Of a stretch of DNA of 64,000 nucleotides, positions 27,800 to 36,302 are shown one piece after another. How positions within the stretch are numbered: position 1 is the stretch's first letter; each line of letters begins with the position of its first letter. Made by a program: the position numbers and the translations under genes. The notes beneath the pieces were generated by a model that had not been told where the DNA came from, did not search any database, and saw nothing but the letters and a program-made list of their open reading frames with translations. Location of the stretch: contig NZ_CP014223.1 in assembly GCF_001561955.1 (NCBI RefSeq), positions 2,852,001 to 2,916,000 on the forward strand, written 5' to 3'. Origin of the DNA: Anaerotignum propionicum DSM 1682. Its GTDB lineage: Bacteria > Bacillota > Clostridia > Lachnospirales > Anaerotignaceae.

Positions 27800-28855
27800 C
27801 TATTCGTATAAAGCATAAAAAATTCTTATGTTTCTTGTTGAGGTGGGGTTGTAAGTTATGGTTAAGTTATTATTAAATTCTATAACTGAAAAATGTTGTC
27901 CAGAGTATCCTGAATATGAGCTTGCTTTTAGAATTTCCATATCGCTCATCGAGGTAGTCAAATACAACCAAGCCATTGCATTCCCAGAACTATAACCCAT
28001 CGTGTTAGTATACGATTTACCATCAACGCTAATTGTTATACTGTCAGAAATATTAACTGATAATGCCGTTACGCTATAAAATAAACCAGCCCCATTAATT
28101 ACTGTTGTGTTGTTACTGCTTACTCCTGCAGTTACAGACGCCATCTTCCTTGATAAAAACATTTGCTTTTTGTTGATTAATGCATTTAGCTTCCCCATTA
28201 CCGTCCCTGCCGTTGCCGTTCCACCTGTGTCCGCAGTATTCCCCAACCTCTGCACAACCCCATCCACAGAGTTGTTATTGATTGCATTTTGTAGCAATGT
28301 TGTCAAATCCTTGGAAACATAGTTGCAAAGATATTCCCAAGCATCCCACATGGTATCAATGGTAAGCTGCCCTGCAATCTCCCCGGGGACACCGATATTT
28401 TGCACCATGGTAGTCATTAAGTCATGGGCTTCGTAAAGGTTTTGATATAGCACCACCAATGCGCCATATTCGTTACTACTTTCCACAGCTCCTGCAGAAA
28501 TCAGACTTTTCACTATATGTATCTTAAAGGGCTGTGTGCTGAGAACTTCCAAATTATTTTTGTACAAAATTATCTGCACTTCCAAGTCCTGCGCCACGGC
28601 CAACGCCTGAGAAGTCAATTCAAACTGGCACCTTCCTGCGGTTGCATTGGTAATGGCTCCGTTGTTATAAAACTCCGTCCCATCAGCCTTTTTCCCATAT
28701 ATTCTAACCTCATGCCCTGTGAGGTTAATTGCTGTACTGCCGTCTAATAAAATAACATCTAAATATCGGCTTTTGGTATCATTTTGCACGGCTGTAATAA
28801 TACTTGTTACTTCTTTATTTACATCAATTTCTAATTTCTTATAGACTTGCGCCAT
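27800..28855 (-). CDS. BppU-family baseplate upper protein / receptor-binding component
   Basis: 351 residues. The N-terminal domain (about residues 1-115) has the BppU features: LEIDVNKEVTSIITAVQNDT, then LTGHEVRIYGKKADGTEFYN. A helical linker follows, and the last 120 residues form a Ser/Thr/Asn-rich beta domain (TITYNPTSTRNIRIFYALYE) typical of receptor-contacting tips. It starts directly after Dit. It probably links the Dit hub to the host receptor, as in lactococcal phage TP901-1. Confidence 0.8.
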   Translation of the reverse strand: MAQVYKKLEIDVNKEVTSIITAVQNDTKSRYLDVILLDGSTAINLTGHEVRIYGKKADGTEFYNNGAITNATAGRCQFELTSQALAVAQDLEVQIILYKNNLEVLSTQPFKIHIVKSLISAGAVESSNEYGALVVLYQNLYEAHDLMTTMVQNIGVPGEIAGQLTIDTMWDAWEYLCNYVSKDLTTLLQNAINNNSVDGVVQRLGNTADTGGTATAGTVMGKLNALINKKQMFLSRKMASVTAGVSSNNTTVINGAGLFYSVTALSVNISDSITISVDGKSYTNTMGYSSGNAMAWLYLTTSMSDMEILKASSYSGYSGQHFSVIEFNNNLTITYNPTSTRNIRIFYALYE

Positions 28856-28856
28856 C

Positions 28857-29558
28857 TTATAACCATCTCCAATTCGGTTTTATTTCTAATCTTGTTACAC
28901 TTCCCGTCCAACTGATTGTATTCGCCCCCTCTTGAAATTTAGGGAAATCCAACGCTGAAAAGGAATTGTTTTTATTTGTACTATCCTTATAAACTTCTTG
29001 AATCTCACTGTTGATAGTGACATAGCCGTCAATTCCAGTAATCGTGTAGTTTTTTTCATTAATCGTAAGTGCGATATTCCCTGTACCATAAACTGTGATA
29101 ATTGGTTCGCTGTAAATGGTTCCTTGGTTGTAAATCGTTGTGGGTGCAGTAAGACTCAATTCCTCATCTGCTTTATCCACAGAATATTTAAAAGGGAAAC
29201 AATCAAACTGTACTAGGAAATCATTCAAATTCAGCAGAATGTTATTAAAAGGTATCTGGTTCTTGATGAATGCCCGATATACTTTATCTGGTTCACTGCT
29301 GAAAATAACTTCGCCATAACCATTCAGCCAAGCGCTAACATCATCAATACGGCTTCTGTCCATCACCTGACATTCGGCTTCTTTTGTATAGTTTTCATAT
29401 GTATTGGTATCCTCATGTAAGATACCGTTTCGCCCAGCAATTTGGATTTCATTTACCCTTTTTGTTGGTTTATAAATGGAGGGTGCTTTCAGCATAACCA
29501 CACCCATATCAAGGGAATTTATCCCTTTAAACGTAAAATATTGATACACCTTAAACAC
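28857..29558 (-). CDS. Distal tail protein (Dit)
   Basis: 233 residues. The N-terminal belt region (FKGINSLDMGVVMLKAPSIY, RVNEIQIAGRNGILHEDTN) and the C-terminal galectin-like half fit the Siphovirus Dit family. Dit forms the hub joining tail tube to baseplate. It overlaps the end of the tape measure gene by 8 bp, the usual order. Confidence 0.88.
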   Translation of the reverse strand: MFKVYQYFTFKGINSLDMGVVMLKAPSIYKPTKRVNEIQIAGRNGILHEDTNTYENYTKEAECQVMDRSRIDDVSAWLNGYGEVIFSSEPDKVYRAFIKNQIPFNNILLNLNDFLVQFDCFPFKYSVDKADEELSLTAPTTIYNQGTIYSEPIITVYGTGNIALTINEKNYTITGIDGYVTINSEIQEVYKDSTNKNNSFSALDFPKFQEGANTISWTGSVTRLEIKPNWRWL

Positions 29559-31521
29559 CTCCTGTAGCTAATTTCTTAGATTTCCTGTAAAATTCCATTT
29601 CTCTCATTAAGTCCCCTGTAGTTCTGCCGTTGCTGTTCTCAACTTTTTCAATGTTTACAATAAAGTTTTCCGTCTTGCTTCCACCGTTTTCTCCATTGCG
29701 GTATCTATCGGCTTCGGCTTGTGTCAGTACCATTTCCCCTTTGTGTAGAATAGACTTATACCCATCAAAAGGAACATAGGACAAGCCGTTTCTATGGCTG
29801 CCGTCTGAGTCGTCATCGTCCTCCGACATTTCACTTTTACTTTTTCTCCAGAATGTTAATTTATCAGTCAGCCAATCTACTGTATCTTGCACCCATTTTT
29901 TTATGTTTTCCCAAACTTCTTTAATTCCGTCCCAAACACCTGTGAAAATTGCCTTACCTGCATTCTTGAAATCCTGAATCTTATCATGGATGGCTGTCTT
30001 TATTTCTTCAACCTTCGTAGAGATTGTAGTTTTGATGTTTTCCCAAACCTCAGAAATTTTTGCAAACAACTCTTCACATTTCTGTTTTACGGTATCCCAA
30101 TTCATATACAGAGCAACACCAGCGGCAACCAATAACCCGATTGCAGTTACTATCACCCCAAACGGATTTGCGGCCATAACCGCATTTAATGCTGCTTGTA
30201 CCGTTGTTGTACCTGTGATAGCGGTTTGCACTGCTGTAAATAAAGGAATTACTGTATTAATCACATTGAATGCAACAAACCCAGCCACCGCACCCGCTAA
30301 AATAGGGATAATAATATTCAGATTATCCGTTACAAAGGTAATGGCAGCTCCTACATTATCCATAATTCCTTGAAAGGTTTCTTGAATTGAAGGCATATTT
30401 TCTTGTATGTAGTTAGCAAACTCATTCAGCTTTGGTAAGAGCTTTTCCCCCAAAGGAATCATTAAACCCACTTCCATTTGTCTACCAACACCTTGGAAGG
30501 CATTTCCTAAGCTATCATACTTAATTTCCTTGATTTGGTTCATGGTATCCACTGTACCATTAAAATAATCTGACATTTCCATTGCGCCTAATATGGCTTT
30601 ATCGCCCACATCTTCCCACATAGTACCGAAAAGATTAACCCCTGCAATGTTTCTTTGTACAGGGTCATCAATACTATTTAGGGCTTCCGTAACTTTCCAG
30701 TAGGCTTCTTGCGCACTTTCACCGCCTTGTGAAAATTTGTCCTGCATCTCCTGTGCATTCAACCCTAAAATGCTAAAGGCTTCATTTGTTGTGTCACTAC
30801 CATCCTTTACACGGATACCAAACTCTTTGAAAGCATCACCAACTTTATCAATGTCAAAGACGCCTTCCATTGCCCCATCATGGAATACATTGAACATGTC
30901 CTCAGCACTAAAGCCAAGCTGTTCAAAATGTACCGAATATTCATTGATACTATCCAGTAAGTTTCCATTTTTGTCTAAGCCATACTGAGAACCTTGGGCA
31001 ATTAGGTTAAAAGCTTCTTCCGAAGTAATACCAAACTGCTTCATCATCATGTCGGCAGCTCTGGTGCTTTCCTGCACCTCATACCCAAAAGTATCACGAA
31101 GGGCAATGGCATTTTCCGTCATATCTTCCAACTCATCCCCCGCCAGCCCCGTTTGATTCTTCACCTCTGCCATTGCTGTGGCAATATCCTCAAAACTTTC
31201 ACCGTAATTATTTGCATAGATATTTTTAAGGGATTGCTCTAGCCCTTCCATTTCGGTATCTGTTGCGCCTGTCTGTGTTTGGAGGGTATTAAAAGATTGC
31301 TTTAATTCATCAGCCTTTTTGACACAATCCACCACAGCATCCGCAGTCTTTTTGATAGCTGCACCAATAGCAAAACCAGCTGCTAACTTTTTCAATGCAT
31401 CTTTTAAACCAACACTTTTCCCATCTGCATTTTCAACTTTACCACTGAAATTTTCTAGTTGTTGGGTACTGTCTCCGCTATCAACCTGTATTCTAGCAAC
31501 CAAAGCACCTAAGTCAATCAT
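29551..31521 (-). CDS. Tape measure protein
   Basis: 656 residues. Long helical N-terminal half with TMP-core features (GFAIGAAIKKTADAVVDCVK, ETNEAFSILGLNAQEMQ-like repeats), then strongly hydrophobic segments (IIIPILAGAVAGFVAFNVIN; PFGVIVTAIGLLVAAGVALY) and a basic C-terminal tail. At about 0.15 nm per residue this would give a tail near 100 nm. It overlaps the upstream chaperone frame by 4 bp (ATGA). Confidence 0.92.
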   Translation of the reverse strand: MIDLGALVARIQVDSGDSTQQLENFSGKVENADGKSVGLKDALKKLAAGFAIGAAIKKTADAVVDCVKKADELKQSFNTLQTQTGATDTEMEGLEQSLKNIYANNYGESFEDIATAMAEVKNQTGLAGDELEDMTENAIALRDTFGYEVQESTRAADMMMKQFGITSEEAFNLIAQGSQYGLDKNGNLLDSINEYSVHFEQLGFSAEDMFNVFHDGAMEGVFDIDKVGDAFKEFGIRVKDGSDTTNEAFSILGLNAQEMQDKFSQGGESAQEAYWKVTEALNSIDDPVQRNIAGVNLFGTMWEDVGDKAILGAMEMSDYFNGTVDTMNQIKEIKYDSLGNAFQGVGRQMEVGLMIPLGEKLLPKLNEFANYIQENMPSIQETFQGIMDNVGAAITFVTDNLNIIIPILAGAVAGFVAFNVINTVIPLFTAVQTAITGTTTVQAALNAVMAANPFGVIVTAIGLLVAAGVALYMNWDTVKQKCEELFAKISEVWENIKTTISTKVEEIKTAIHDKIQDFKNAGKAIFTGVWDGIKEVWENIKKWVQDTVDWLTDKLTFWRKSKSEMSEDDDDSDGSHRNGLSYVPFDGYKSILHKGEMVLTQAEADRYRNGENGGSKTENFIVNIEKVENSNGRTTGDLMREMEFYRKSKKLATGGV

Positions 31522-31787
31522 TTATTGTCACCTCCGAACCGTTCCTTTAATTTACCCCTATCAGGTGTCGTTTGCTGTAAAAGCCAACAGTCCTCCAGAT
31601 ACTCTTTACCTTCCTTAGATTGCTTCATATCGTGAATGAACGCATCTCTAAAAAGTTGTTTATAGGTATCCATTCCAAGGCTTAAGCATTCATCAAAATT
31701 TAACCCTGAATAATCGGATACTTTTTTTAATTCCTCTGTTTCCGTTGTCAAGTATTCCTTGACTTCCTCCCCTGTATCAGAGGGCAT
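31518..31787 (-). CDS. Tail assembly chaperone, second frame (gpGT-type extension)
   Basis: 89 residues if started at its own ATG (31787), but that ATG has no ribosome site. The frame is open back to the GGGGGAA slip site at 31802-31808 in the preceding gene, so it is probably made mainly as a -1 frameshift extension. Mostly helical and charged. The position between the first chaperone frame and the tape measure gene is the classic G-T position. Sequence family not recognised beyond that. Confidence 0.75.
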   Translation of the reverse strand: MPSDTGEEVKEYLTTETEELKKVSDYSGLNFDECLSLGMDTYKQLFRDAFIHDMKQSKEGKEYLEDCWLLQQTTPDRGKLKERFGGDNK

Positions 31788-31808
31788 ATAGGGGAGAACT
31801 ATTCCCCC
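31765..31808 (-). promoter_or_regulatory. Putative programmed -1 frameshift signal
   Basis: On the minus strand the first chaperone frame ends AAA ATG GGG GAA TAG. A one-base slip back at GGG gives GGA ATA GTT and so on, straight into the second frame. Three bases after GGGGGAA a 9-bp stem (31790-31798 with 31765-31773) with 16-base loop could stimulate slippage. Confidence 0.7.
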
Positions 31809-32155
31809 ATTTTCAGATTTTTGTAATAATAATCAAAGTATTCCTTTAATACCTCAAACAAAATATCATAGGGGATTTTCTCAATTTCACTTTCTGTGAT
31901 TTCAAGCAATTCTTTTTTCTTTGTGAGCTTATGAAAGAAACCTTTCTTTTCAATAGTTACAGGCTCTCGTCTGTTGAAAATACGGAACAAAAGGTTATAC
32001 AATAATGTCTGTGCTGTTTTTTCGTCCATTTCCTTATTTTGCATATCAAAGAAACTAAGCTCCATAGCTCTGGTAGGTTTCTGCAATTTCAAAATACTAC
32101 CGTCAAGCCATTTTACTTCATATAGTTCGGTTGAAGCTTTCTGCAAATCTAGCAT
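31799..32155 (-). CDS. Tail assembly chaperone, first frame
   Basis: 118 residues, helical, with a basic patch in the middle (EKKGFFHKLTKKKELLEITE). It opens MLDLQKASTELYEVKWLDGS and lies between the tail tube gene and the tape measure gene, where gpG-like chaperones are found. It ends with the slip site described in the frameshift entry. Chaperones of this kind coat the tape measure during tail assembly and are absent from the virion. Confidence 0.8.
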   Translation of the reverse strand: MLDLQKASTELYEVKWLDGSILKLQKPTRAMELSFFDMQNKEMDEKTAQTLLYNLLFRIFNRREPVTIEKKGFFHKLTKKKELLEITESEIEKIPYDILFEVLKEYFDYYYKNLKMGE

Positions 32156-32180
32156 TTATTTCACTCCTTTTTTTAAATAG

Positions 32181-32215
32181 AAAAGGGACACCATTTTTAT
32201 GGTATCCCCCTTTAG
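32181..32215 (-). terminator. Internal terminator after the tail tube gene
   Basis: On the minus strand AAAGGGGGATACCAT pairs with ATGGTGTCCCTTTT (one bulge), then an AT-rich tail with a T run. It lies 5 bp past the tail tube stop and before the chaperone gene, so it is probably partial. Confidence 0.65.
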
Positions 32216-32219
32216 TCAT

Positions 32220-32762
32220 TTACGCTGTAATACCGCTATCTTCTTCCTTATACAGAATCAGAGTTCCTTCGTTATCCTGTGGCTGCGCTTTAAATTCTGC
32301 GTTGATAACCGTTTCCTTATCTTTAGCAAATGCAAGTTCAAATCCAGCTTCATTGCTGCCGACAATTGTAATACGAATATCACCGTCCACCGCATCCTCA
32401 TGTACAAAATGGATTACATATTTCTTCCCATCATATTTAGATGCACCACCGATTTTTACAATTCTGATTTTCTTTGTTGCATCCTCTGTCACTCTCGCAG
32501 TAGAACAAAGTTTTTGCAATGTTTTTCCATTCCAAGTCATAACACCAGATTTTAAAACGGCTTCTTCATCGGTAATCATTTTTTTAGATACTATACCTAA
32601 ATCATCCTTTGCTTCGTAAAAACTAGGTTTATAACTCAACGTTGCACCGCCCTGAATGTATCCCAAAAGTTTAGTTTCGACTTCCAAAACAGCATCTTCA
32701 GGTAAAGCACCAGTAAATTCATCAATGTACAGTTTGCCACTACCTAATACGATTTTTTCCAT
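32220..32762 (-). CDS. Major tail (tube) protein
   Basis: 180 residues, beta-rich. It begins GSGKLYIDEFTGALPED and contains LLGYIQGGATLSYKPSFYEA, the pattern of phi13/TP901-type major tail proteins. Placement between the connector genes and chaperones agrees. An internal terminator follows. No C-terminal Ig-like domain is present. Confidence 0.85.
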   Translation of the reverse strand: MEKIVLGSGKLYIDEFTGALPEDAVLEVETKLLGYIQGGATLSYKPSFYEAKDDLGIVSKKMITDEEAVLKSGVMTWNGKTLQKLCSTARVTEDATKKIRIVKIGGASKYDGKKYVIHFVHEDAVDGDIRITIVGSNEAGFELAFAKDKETVINAEFKAQPQDNEGTLILYKEEDSGITA

Positions 32763-32764
32763 GT

Positions 32765-33145
32765 TTAAATCATCCTTTCTCGAATTGACAAAATAAAATA
32801 AGCCTTAATGATGTGTTGTTTGGTTTCTTCAATAAAAAGACTCCCTCCACCATTCAAGGCTACGTTTAAAATGTCATTGTTTAATTGTTTATTTCCAACT
32901 GTAATTAATAGCTGTTTTACTCTACTCAATATACTCTCAGCTTTACCATAATCGGGACTAATACAGTTCATTTCTAGCTTGCTTTGTGCCTTAATTCCAT
33001 CACTCGAAATGATAGAATATTTATAGCTGATACAAGTTTCAGCTTTCCCTTGATTCATATAAATTTTACTGTCTGATACAGTAGCACCCAAGAGGGAATA
33101 TAATTCACTGTCAGCTTTTAGAATTGTTAAAATTTCATTCAGCAT
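32765..33145 (-). CDS. Tail terminator / completion protein (DUF3168-like position)
   Basis: 126 residues from the ATG at 33145, which has GGGGGTG 7 bases upstream; a longer frame to 33322 overlaps the previous gene and is a shadow. It begins MLNEILTILKADSELYSLLG, like head-tail joining proteins that cap the tail tube. It overlaps the gp10-like gene by 11 bp and precedes the tail tube gene. Assignment rests on size, opening and position. Confidence 0.7.
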   Translation of the reverse strand: MLNEILTILKADSELYSLLGATVSDSKIYMNQGKAETCISYKYSIISSDGIKAQSKLEMNCISPDYGKAESILSRVKQLLITVGNKQLNNDILNVALNGGGSLFIEETKQHIIKAYFILSIRERMI

Positions 33146-33440
33146 TGTCAAGCACCCCCTTAAAACAATCCTTAATTTCTTGTATGTTTTCCTGTATACT
33201 GTCCTCAAGAAATGGATTCTTTTCATGATGGTAAGGCGCATATTCAACATTACTTCCAATATAGCAAGTACCATCTTCCACATCATGGGTAATACTTTTT
33301 CTAAGTGTGGCTGTTTTAACACCTACTTTTCTTTTTGCATCATTTTCCACAATATATCCTGCCTTATCCAGTCCTTTATCTATCACAGAGGGAAGTATAT
33401 TTTTTATAACATTCTCAATATTTAAAGAAATCTCATTCAT
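33135..33440 (-). CDS. HK97 gp10-like head-tail adaptor protein
   Basis: 101 residues. The pattern LDKAGYIVENDAKRKVGVKTATLRKSI then IGSNVEYAPYHHEKNPFL fits the HK97-gp10/SPP1 gp16.1 type, although shorter than usual. It overlaps its neighbours on both sides by a few bases. It forms part of the neck between capsid and tail. Confidence 0.75.
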   Translation of the reverse strand: MNEISLNIENVIKNILPSVIDKGLDKAGYIVENDAKRKVGVKTATLRKSITHDVEDGTCYIGSNVEYAPYHHEKNPFLEDSIQENIQEIKDCFKGVLDNAE

Positions 33441-33733
33441 ACCTTCACCTCTTCCAATATAAGCTGTGCTAATCGTCCATTGATGAAAGAAATTATTTTA
33501 TACTCATGACTAAAATTTGAAATCATGTATTCTGCTCCAAGTTCAAATTTATCGTAAGGTGTAACCCCTTGTAATGCCTTTACAAAATAACAAGTTTCTG
33601 TTCCCAATACTTTAATATGTTGTTCATTGATATGAACAGAAATATTTTCTAGGAATTCAAAATCATTTTTGCTATTGCCGTAATCATCAAAATTTTCTAC
33701 CAGTTGAAATAATTTATAGGTTTCATATCTCAT
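33437..33733 (-). CDS. Head closure protein (putative)
   Basis: 98 residues, beta-rich (HINEQHIKVLGTETCYFVKA, AQLILEEV). It lies between the connector and the gp10-like gene, where SPP1 gp16-type stoppers occur. The family is not recognised with certainty. ATGA overlaps exist at both ends. Confidence 0.6.
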   Translation of the reverse strand: MRYETYKLFQLVENFDDYGNSKNDFEFLENISVHINEQHIKVLGTETCYFVKALQGVTPYDKFELGAEYMISNFSHEYKIISFINGRLAQLILEEVKV

Positions 33734-33984
33734 AGAAATCTCACCTTACTTCTAGGCTTTGCTACGCTATCCAACATAACTCTAATATAATAAGGATAAA
33801 ACTCATTATAGTTTTCTGTTGTGCCAGAAATTGAAATACTATTTAATCCCTCATTACCCTCTTTGGTTTTATGACATTTTGCCATTTCCTGAATCATGGC
33901 GAAGTGCTTTACATTGGTTTCATCATAGGTAATATTGGTATAGGCTTCAAAAACAGCTTTGGCAACATCTAAATACTGTTCTAT
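33730..33984 (-). CDS. gp6-like head-tail connector with an AUA start codon
   Basis: 84 residues, absent from ordinary ORF lists. The frame EQYLDVAKAVFEAYTNITYD is open from an in-frame TGA just upstream to a stop that overlaps the next start as ATGA. No ATG, GTG or TTG lies near its beginning; ATA at 33982-33984 has GAGGTG five bases upstream, so ATA is the best start. The first ATG in frame (33895-33897) would remove about a third of the protein. Size, helical opening and position after the capsid gene fit gp6-like connectors. Confidence 0.7.
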   Translation of the reverse strand: MEQYLDVAKAVFEAYTNITYDETNVKHFAMIQEMAKCHKTKEGNEGLNSISISGTTENYNEFYPYYIRVMLDSVAKPRSKVRFL

Positions 33985-34000
33985 TTTCTCACCTCATTAT

Positions 34001-34028
34001 AAAAGGGTGCATCAAACTTGACACACCC
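34001..34028 (-). terminator. Internal terminator after the capsid gene
   Basis: GGGTGTGTCA pairs with TGATGCACCC (two G-U pairs) with a 4-base loop, then TTTTATAAT on the minus strand. It stands 14 bp past the capsid stop and just before the AUA-started gene. Confidence 0.8.
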
Positions 34029-34041
34029 CTCTCAATACAAT

Positions 34042-34827
34042 TTAAGCTTTCTTTGTTAACTTAATGCTATAGGTTTCATCTACCAAAGCCATAACACCAT
34101 ATCTATCATAAGTCACAGTATTATCTTTTGTTTCAATATCTCTATCCTGTTCCACAGAACCTTCTTTCTTTACAAAGAATTTAATTGCATCTTTCTTTGT
34201 AATATAGGCAGTGTCCGCTGGTACAAGTTTGGAGAATAGAACAGGCAGTCCACAAATCGTGCCAAACTGTCCAGTATATAAAATTTCGCCTTGCTTGCTG
34301 GAAATGAAATCGCTGTCCTTTCTAATTTTTGCTCGTAAGTCATTACCCATGATAATGAACATATTTTCTTCAACTTCCTTATTCAATTCTGCAAGGGCAT
34401 CTACAATTGCTGCATAATTAAAAGCTGTGTACTCAAATCCATTTGAGATTTTTGCAAGTTCAGTAAAATAATCTGTCTTAATCTTGTTAGCCATTACAAC
34501 TGACGCACCACTTGTTGCAGTATCAAGTAAGTATGGGTCTTGCATCACATCCATATCATTGTATCTAAATGTCTGCTGGTATCTTTCAATTTCATACTCA
34601 GTGGGTACGAACGCAACACTACCGATTACAGTATTTTTTGCTCCCTTTTCAAGCTTTTCAACTGCACCGCTGTAAGTATACTTATTTACAATCTTTTTCA
34701 AACCTGCTACACCAGACAAAGAAGAGTCTACTGTCATAAGAGAACGAGCATCCAAAAGGGTATTTACCAAATCTGTCATTTTGTTCTCAATAATAAAATT
34801 TTCATATCCTGTTCCTAAAGTTGCCAT
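34042..34827 (-). CDS. Major capsid protein
   Basis: 261 residues, HK97-fold type. The N-terminal arm is short, without a protease-cleaved delta domain, consistent with a separate scaffold gene. Features include EYEIERYQQTFRYNDMDVMQ and TGQFGTICGLPVLFSKLVPA followed by a strand-rich C-terminus. The scaffold gene lies immediately upstream. Confidence 0.87.
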   Translation of the reverse strand: MATLGTGYENFIIENKMTDLVNTLLDARSLMTVDSSLSGVAGLKKIVNKYTYSGAVEKLEKGAKNTVIGSVAFVPTEYEIERYQQTFRYNDMDVMQDPYLLDTATSGASVVMANKIKTDYFTELAKISNGFEYTAFNYAAIVDALAELNKEVEENMFIIMGNDLRAKIRKDSDFISSKQGEILYTGQFGTICGLPVLFSKLVPADTAYITKKDAIKFFVKKEGSVEQDRDIETKDNTVTYDRYGVMALVDETYSIKLTKKA

Positions 34828-34851
34828 AAATTAATCATCCTTTCTATAAGC

Positions 34852-35418
34852 TTACATTTTTGCAAGCTGTTCATATAATTCTTTGTTGTTTTGATAAAGT
34901 GCTGTCTGTTCTGACATACTCATTTTCCTAAACTGCTCCTTGGTAATATTGCCCTCTAAGCCAGTGGTAGAAGCTTTCGGCGTATTGCTACCAATTCTTG
35001 ATTGTACTTCCTTTGCTACTGCCGCCTTGAAAAGCTTGTCCAAACTATCAATCCTAGATTGTGCTTCTTCCACATCATCACCAATCTCAATTAAATCTGC
35101 AAATCTAGCATCTAAGCCCCTAGCAGATAATACTTTGGTGATTTCTGTTTTCGTCTGCATTACATTAAACTCTCTAAGCTTGTCTTTCAGCTCTTGAATC
35201 TCCATATCCTTTTCAGCCTGTTTTCTCTGCTGTTCATCCAAGCCAGAAAGAGAAAGCTTCTTTTCATAATCTTTTTGCTGTTTTTTTAAAGCCTGTGTTA
35301 CTCGTTTATCAGCTTCAGCTTGAAGTAAAGCCATAACCTCTTCTTGAGTGTATGTCTTGTTTTCTGTATTTTCTGTTTCCTGTGTTTCATCAACATTAAT
35401 GTTTGTATTTTCTTCCAT
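34852..35418 (-). CDS. Capsid scaffolding protein (DUF4355 type)
   Basis: 188 residues. Acidic N-terminus, a long central coiled coil (about residues 25-95, rich in K/E/Q), and a C-terminal region SRIGSNTPKASTTGLEGNIT then FRKMSMSEQTALYQNN. This is the usual DUF4355 layout found before capsid genes. It is expected to organise procapsid assembly and then leave. Confidence 0.88.
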   Translation of the reverse strand: MEENTNINVDETQETENTENKTYTQEEVMALLQAEADKRVTQALKKQQKDYEKKLSLSGLDEQQRKQAEKDMEIQELKDKLREFNVMQTKTEITKVLSARGLDARFADLIEIGDDVEEAQSRIDSLDKLFKAAVAKEVQSRIGSNTPKASTTGLEGNITKEQFRKMSMSEQTALYQNNKELYEQLAKM

Positions 35419-35546
35419 AATAAATTCCTCCTATGAAGTTTCGGCAAATTTGCCAACCCTTAATTCTGTATTGTAATAGTTGTTTATTTAAAGCCTAACC
35501 CCTAAAAAGGCATAAAAATAACACCATCCCAAATTGGGAGAATGCT

Positions 35547-36302
35547 CTAATTAATATCAATTAATATGGTGCAATGGCAATGGGGATGCAGAGGAAGTAC
35601 ACTCTCATTTATATTAAAATGCTTCCCTGTAAACTCTCTCACACAATCATCACAAGCATCAGGTTCAATTAAAATGCTATAACTGTTATATCCCCTGTCC
35701 ATAGCTTTTTGCCTTGCAGATTCATTAAATATACGTCCAGTTTCCGTTACTGTAATCCTTTTGCTACTGGAATATGCCACATTCATTCTTTCCTGCAATA
35801 CCTTTGCAACTTTTCTTACGTCTTTCCCCTGTAATGCTGACTTAGTAATGCTATCCTCAATCTGCAAGCGTAATTTATCCATATCAATCCATATACGTTC
35901 TGAAAAATTTGCACCCTTATAATTTTGACTGACAATTTGCTTTGCTACCTGTTCATCCATAAAAGAGAATGTACCCTTGATACCAAGAAATTTATCCATG
36001 CTTTCATACCCATTGCGAAAAGTATTATATAGGCTTGTTTGCATATACTCTATGTTGGTTTCTCCAAGCTTCCTTAATTCTTTGGAAAGTAATGCTTGTA
36101 AGTTGGACATTCTATTTCTCTGATATAAGGCTGATTGGGATATTTCACCCTCACCAGCCATATCAAGCCAAATATTAAGTAACTCAGTTCTGATATTTTT
36201 AAAGGCTTTCCGATACAATAATTTTAGTGGACGTGTCACTTGCTTTTCAGATAGCTTAAGCGCATTCTCCATTCTTTCAGCCCAATAAGCTTTATTGTTC
36301 AT
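35547..36302 (-). CDS. Minor capsid protein with MuF-type head morphogenesis domain
   Basis: About 251 residues from ATG 36302; upstream ATG and GTG codons at 36308-36314 are alternatives because the ribosome site is poor. The C-terminal MuF signature is complete: VTETGRIFNESARQKAMDRG, then the zinc-like CDDCVREFTGKHF and LPLHPHCHCTIL. It overlaps the end of the portal gene. SPP1 gp7 relatives are packaged in a few copies and help DNA ejection. Confidence 0.88.
   Translation of the reverse strand: MNNKAYWAERMENALKLSEKQVTRPLKLLYRKAFKNIRTELLNIWLDMAGEGEISQSALYQRNRMSNLQALLSKELRKLGETNIEYMQTSLYNTFRNGYESMDKFLGIKGTFSFMDEQVAKQIVSQNYKGANFSERIWIDMDKLRLQIEDSITKSALQGKDVRKVAKVLQERMNVAYSSSKRITVTETGRIFNESARQKAMDRGYNSYSILIEPDACDDCVREFTGKHFNINESVLPLHPHCHCTILIDIN

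Noticed and set aside
33146-33322. N-terminal extension of the tail completion protein
   Set aside because: It overlaps the gp10-like gene out of frame; the start at 33145 has a ribosome site.
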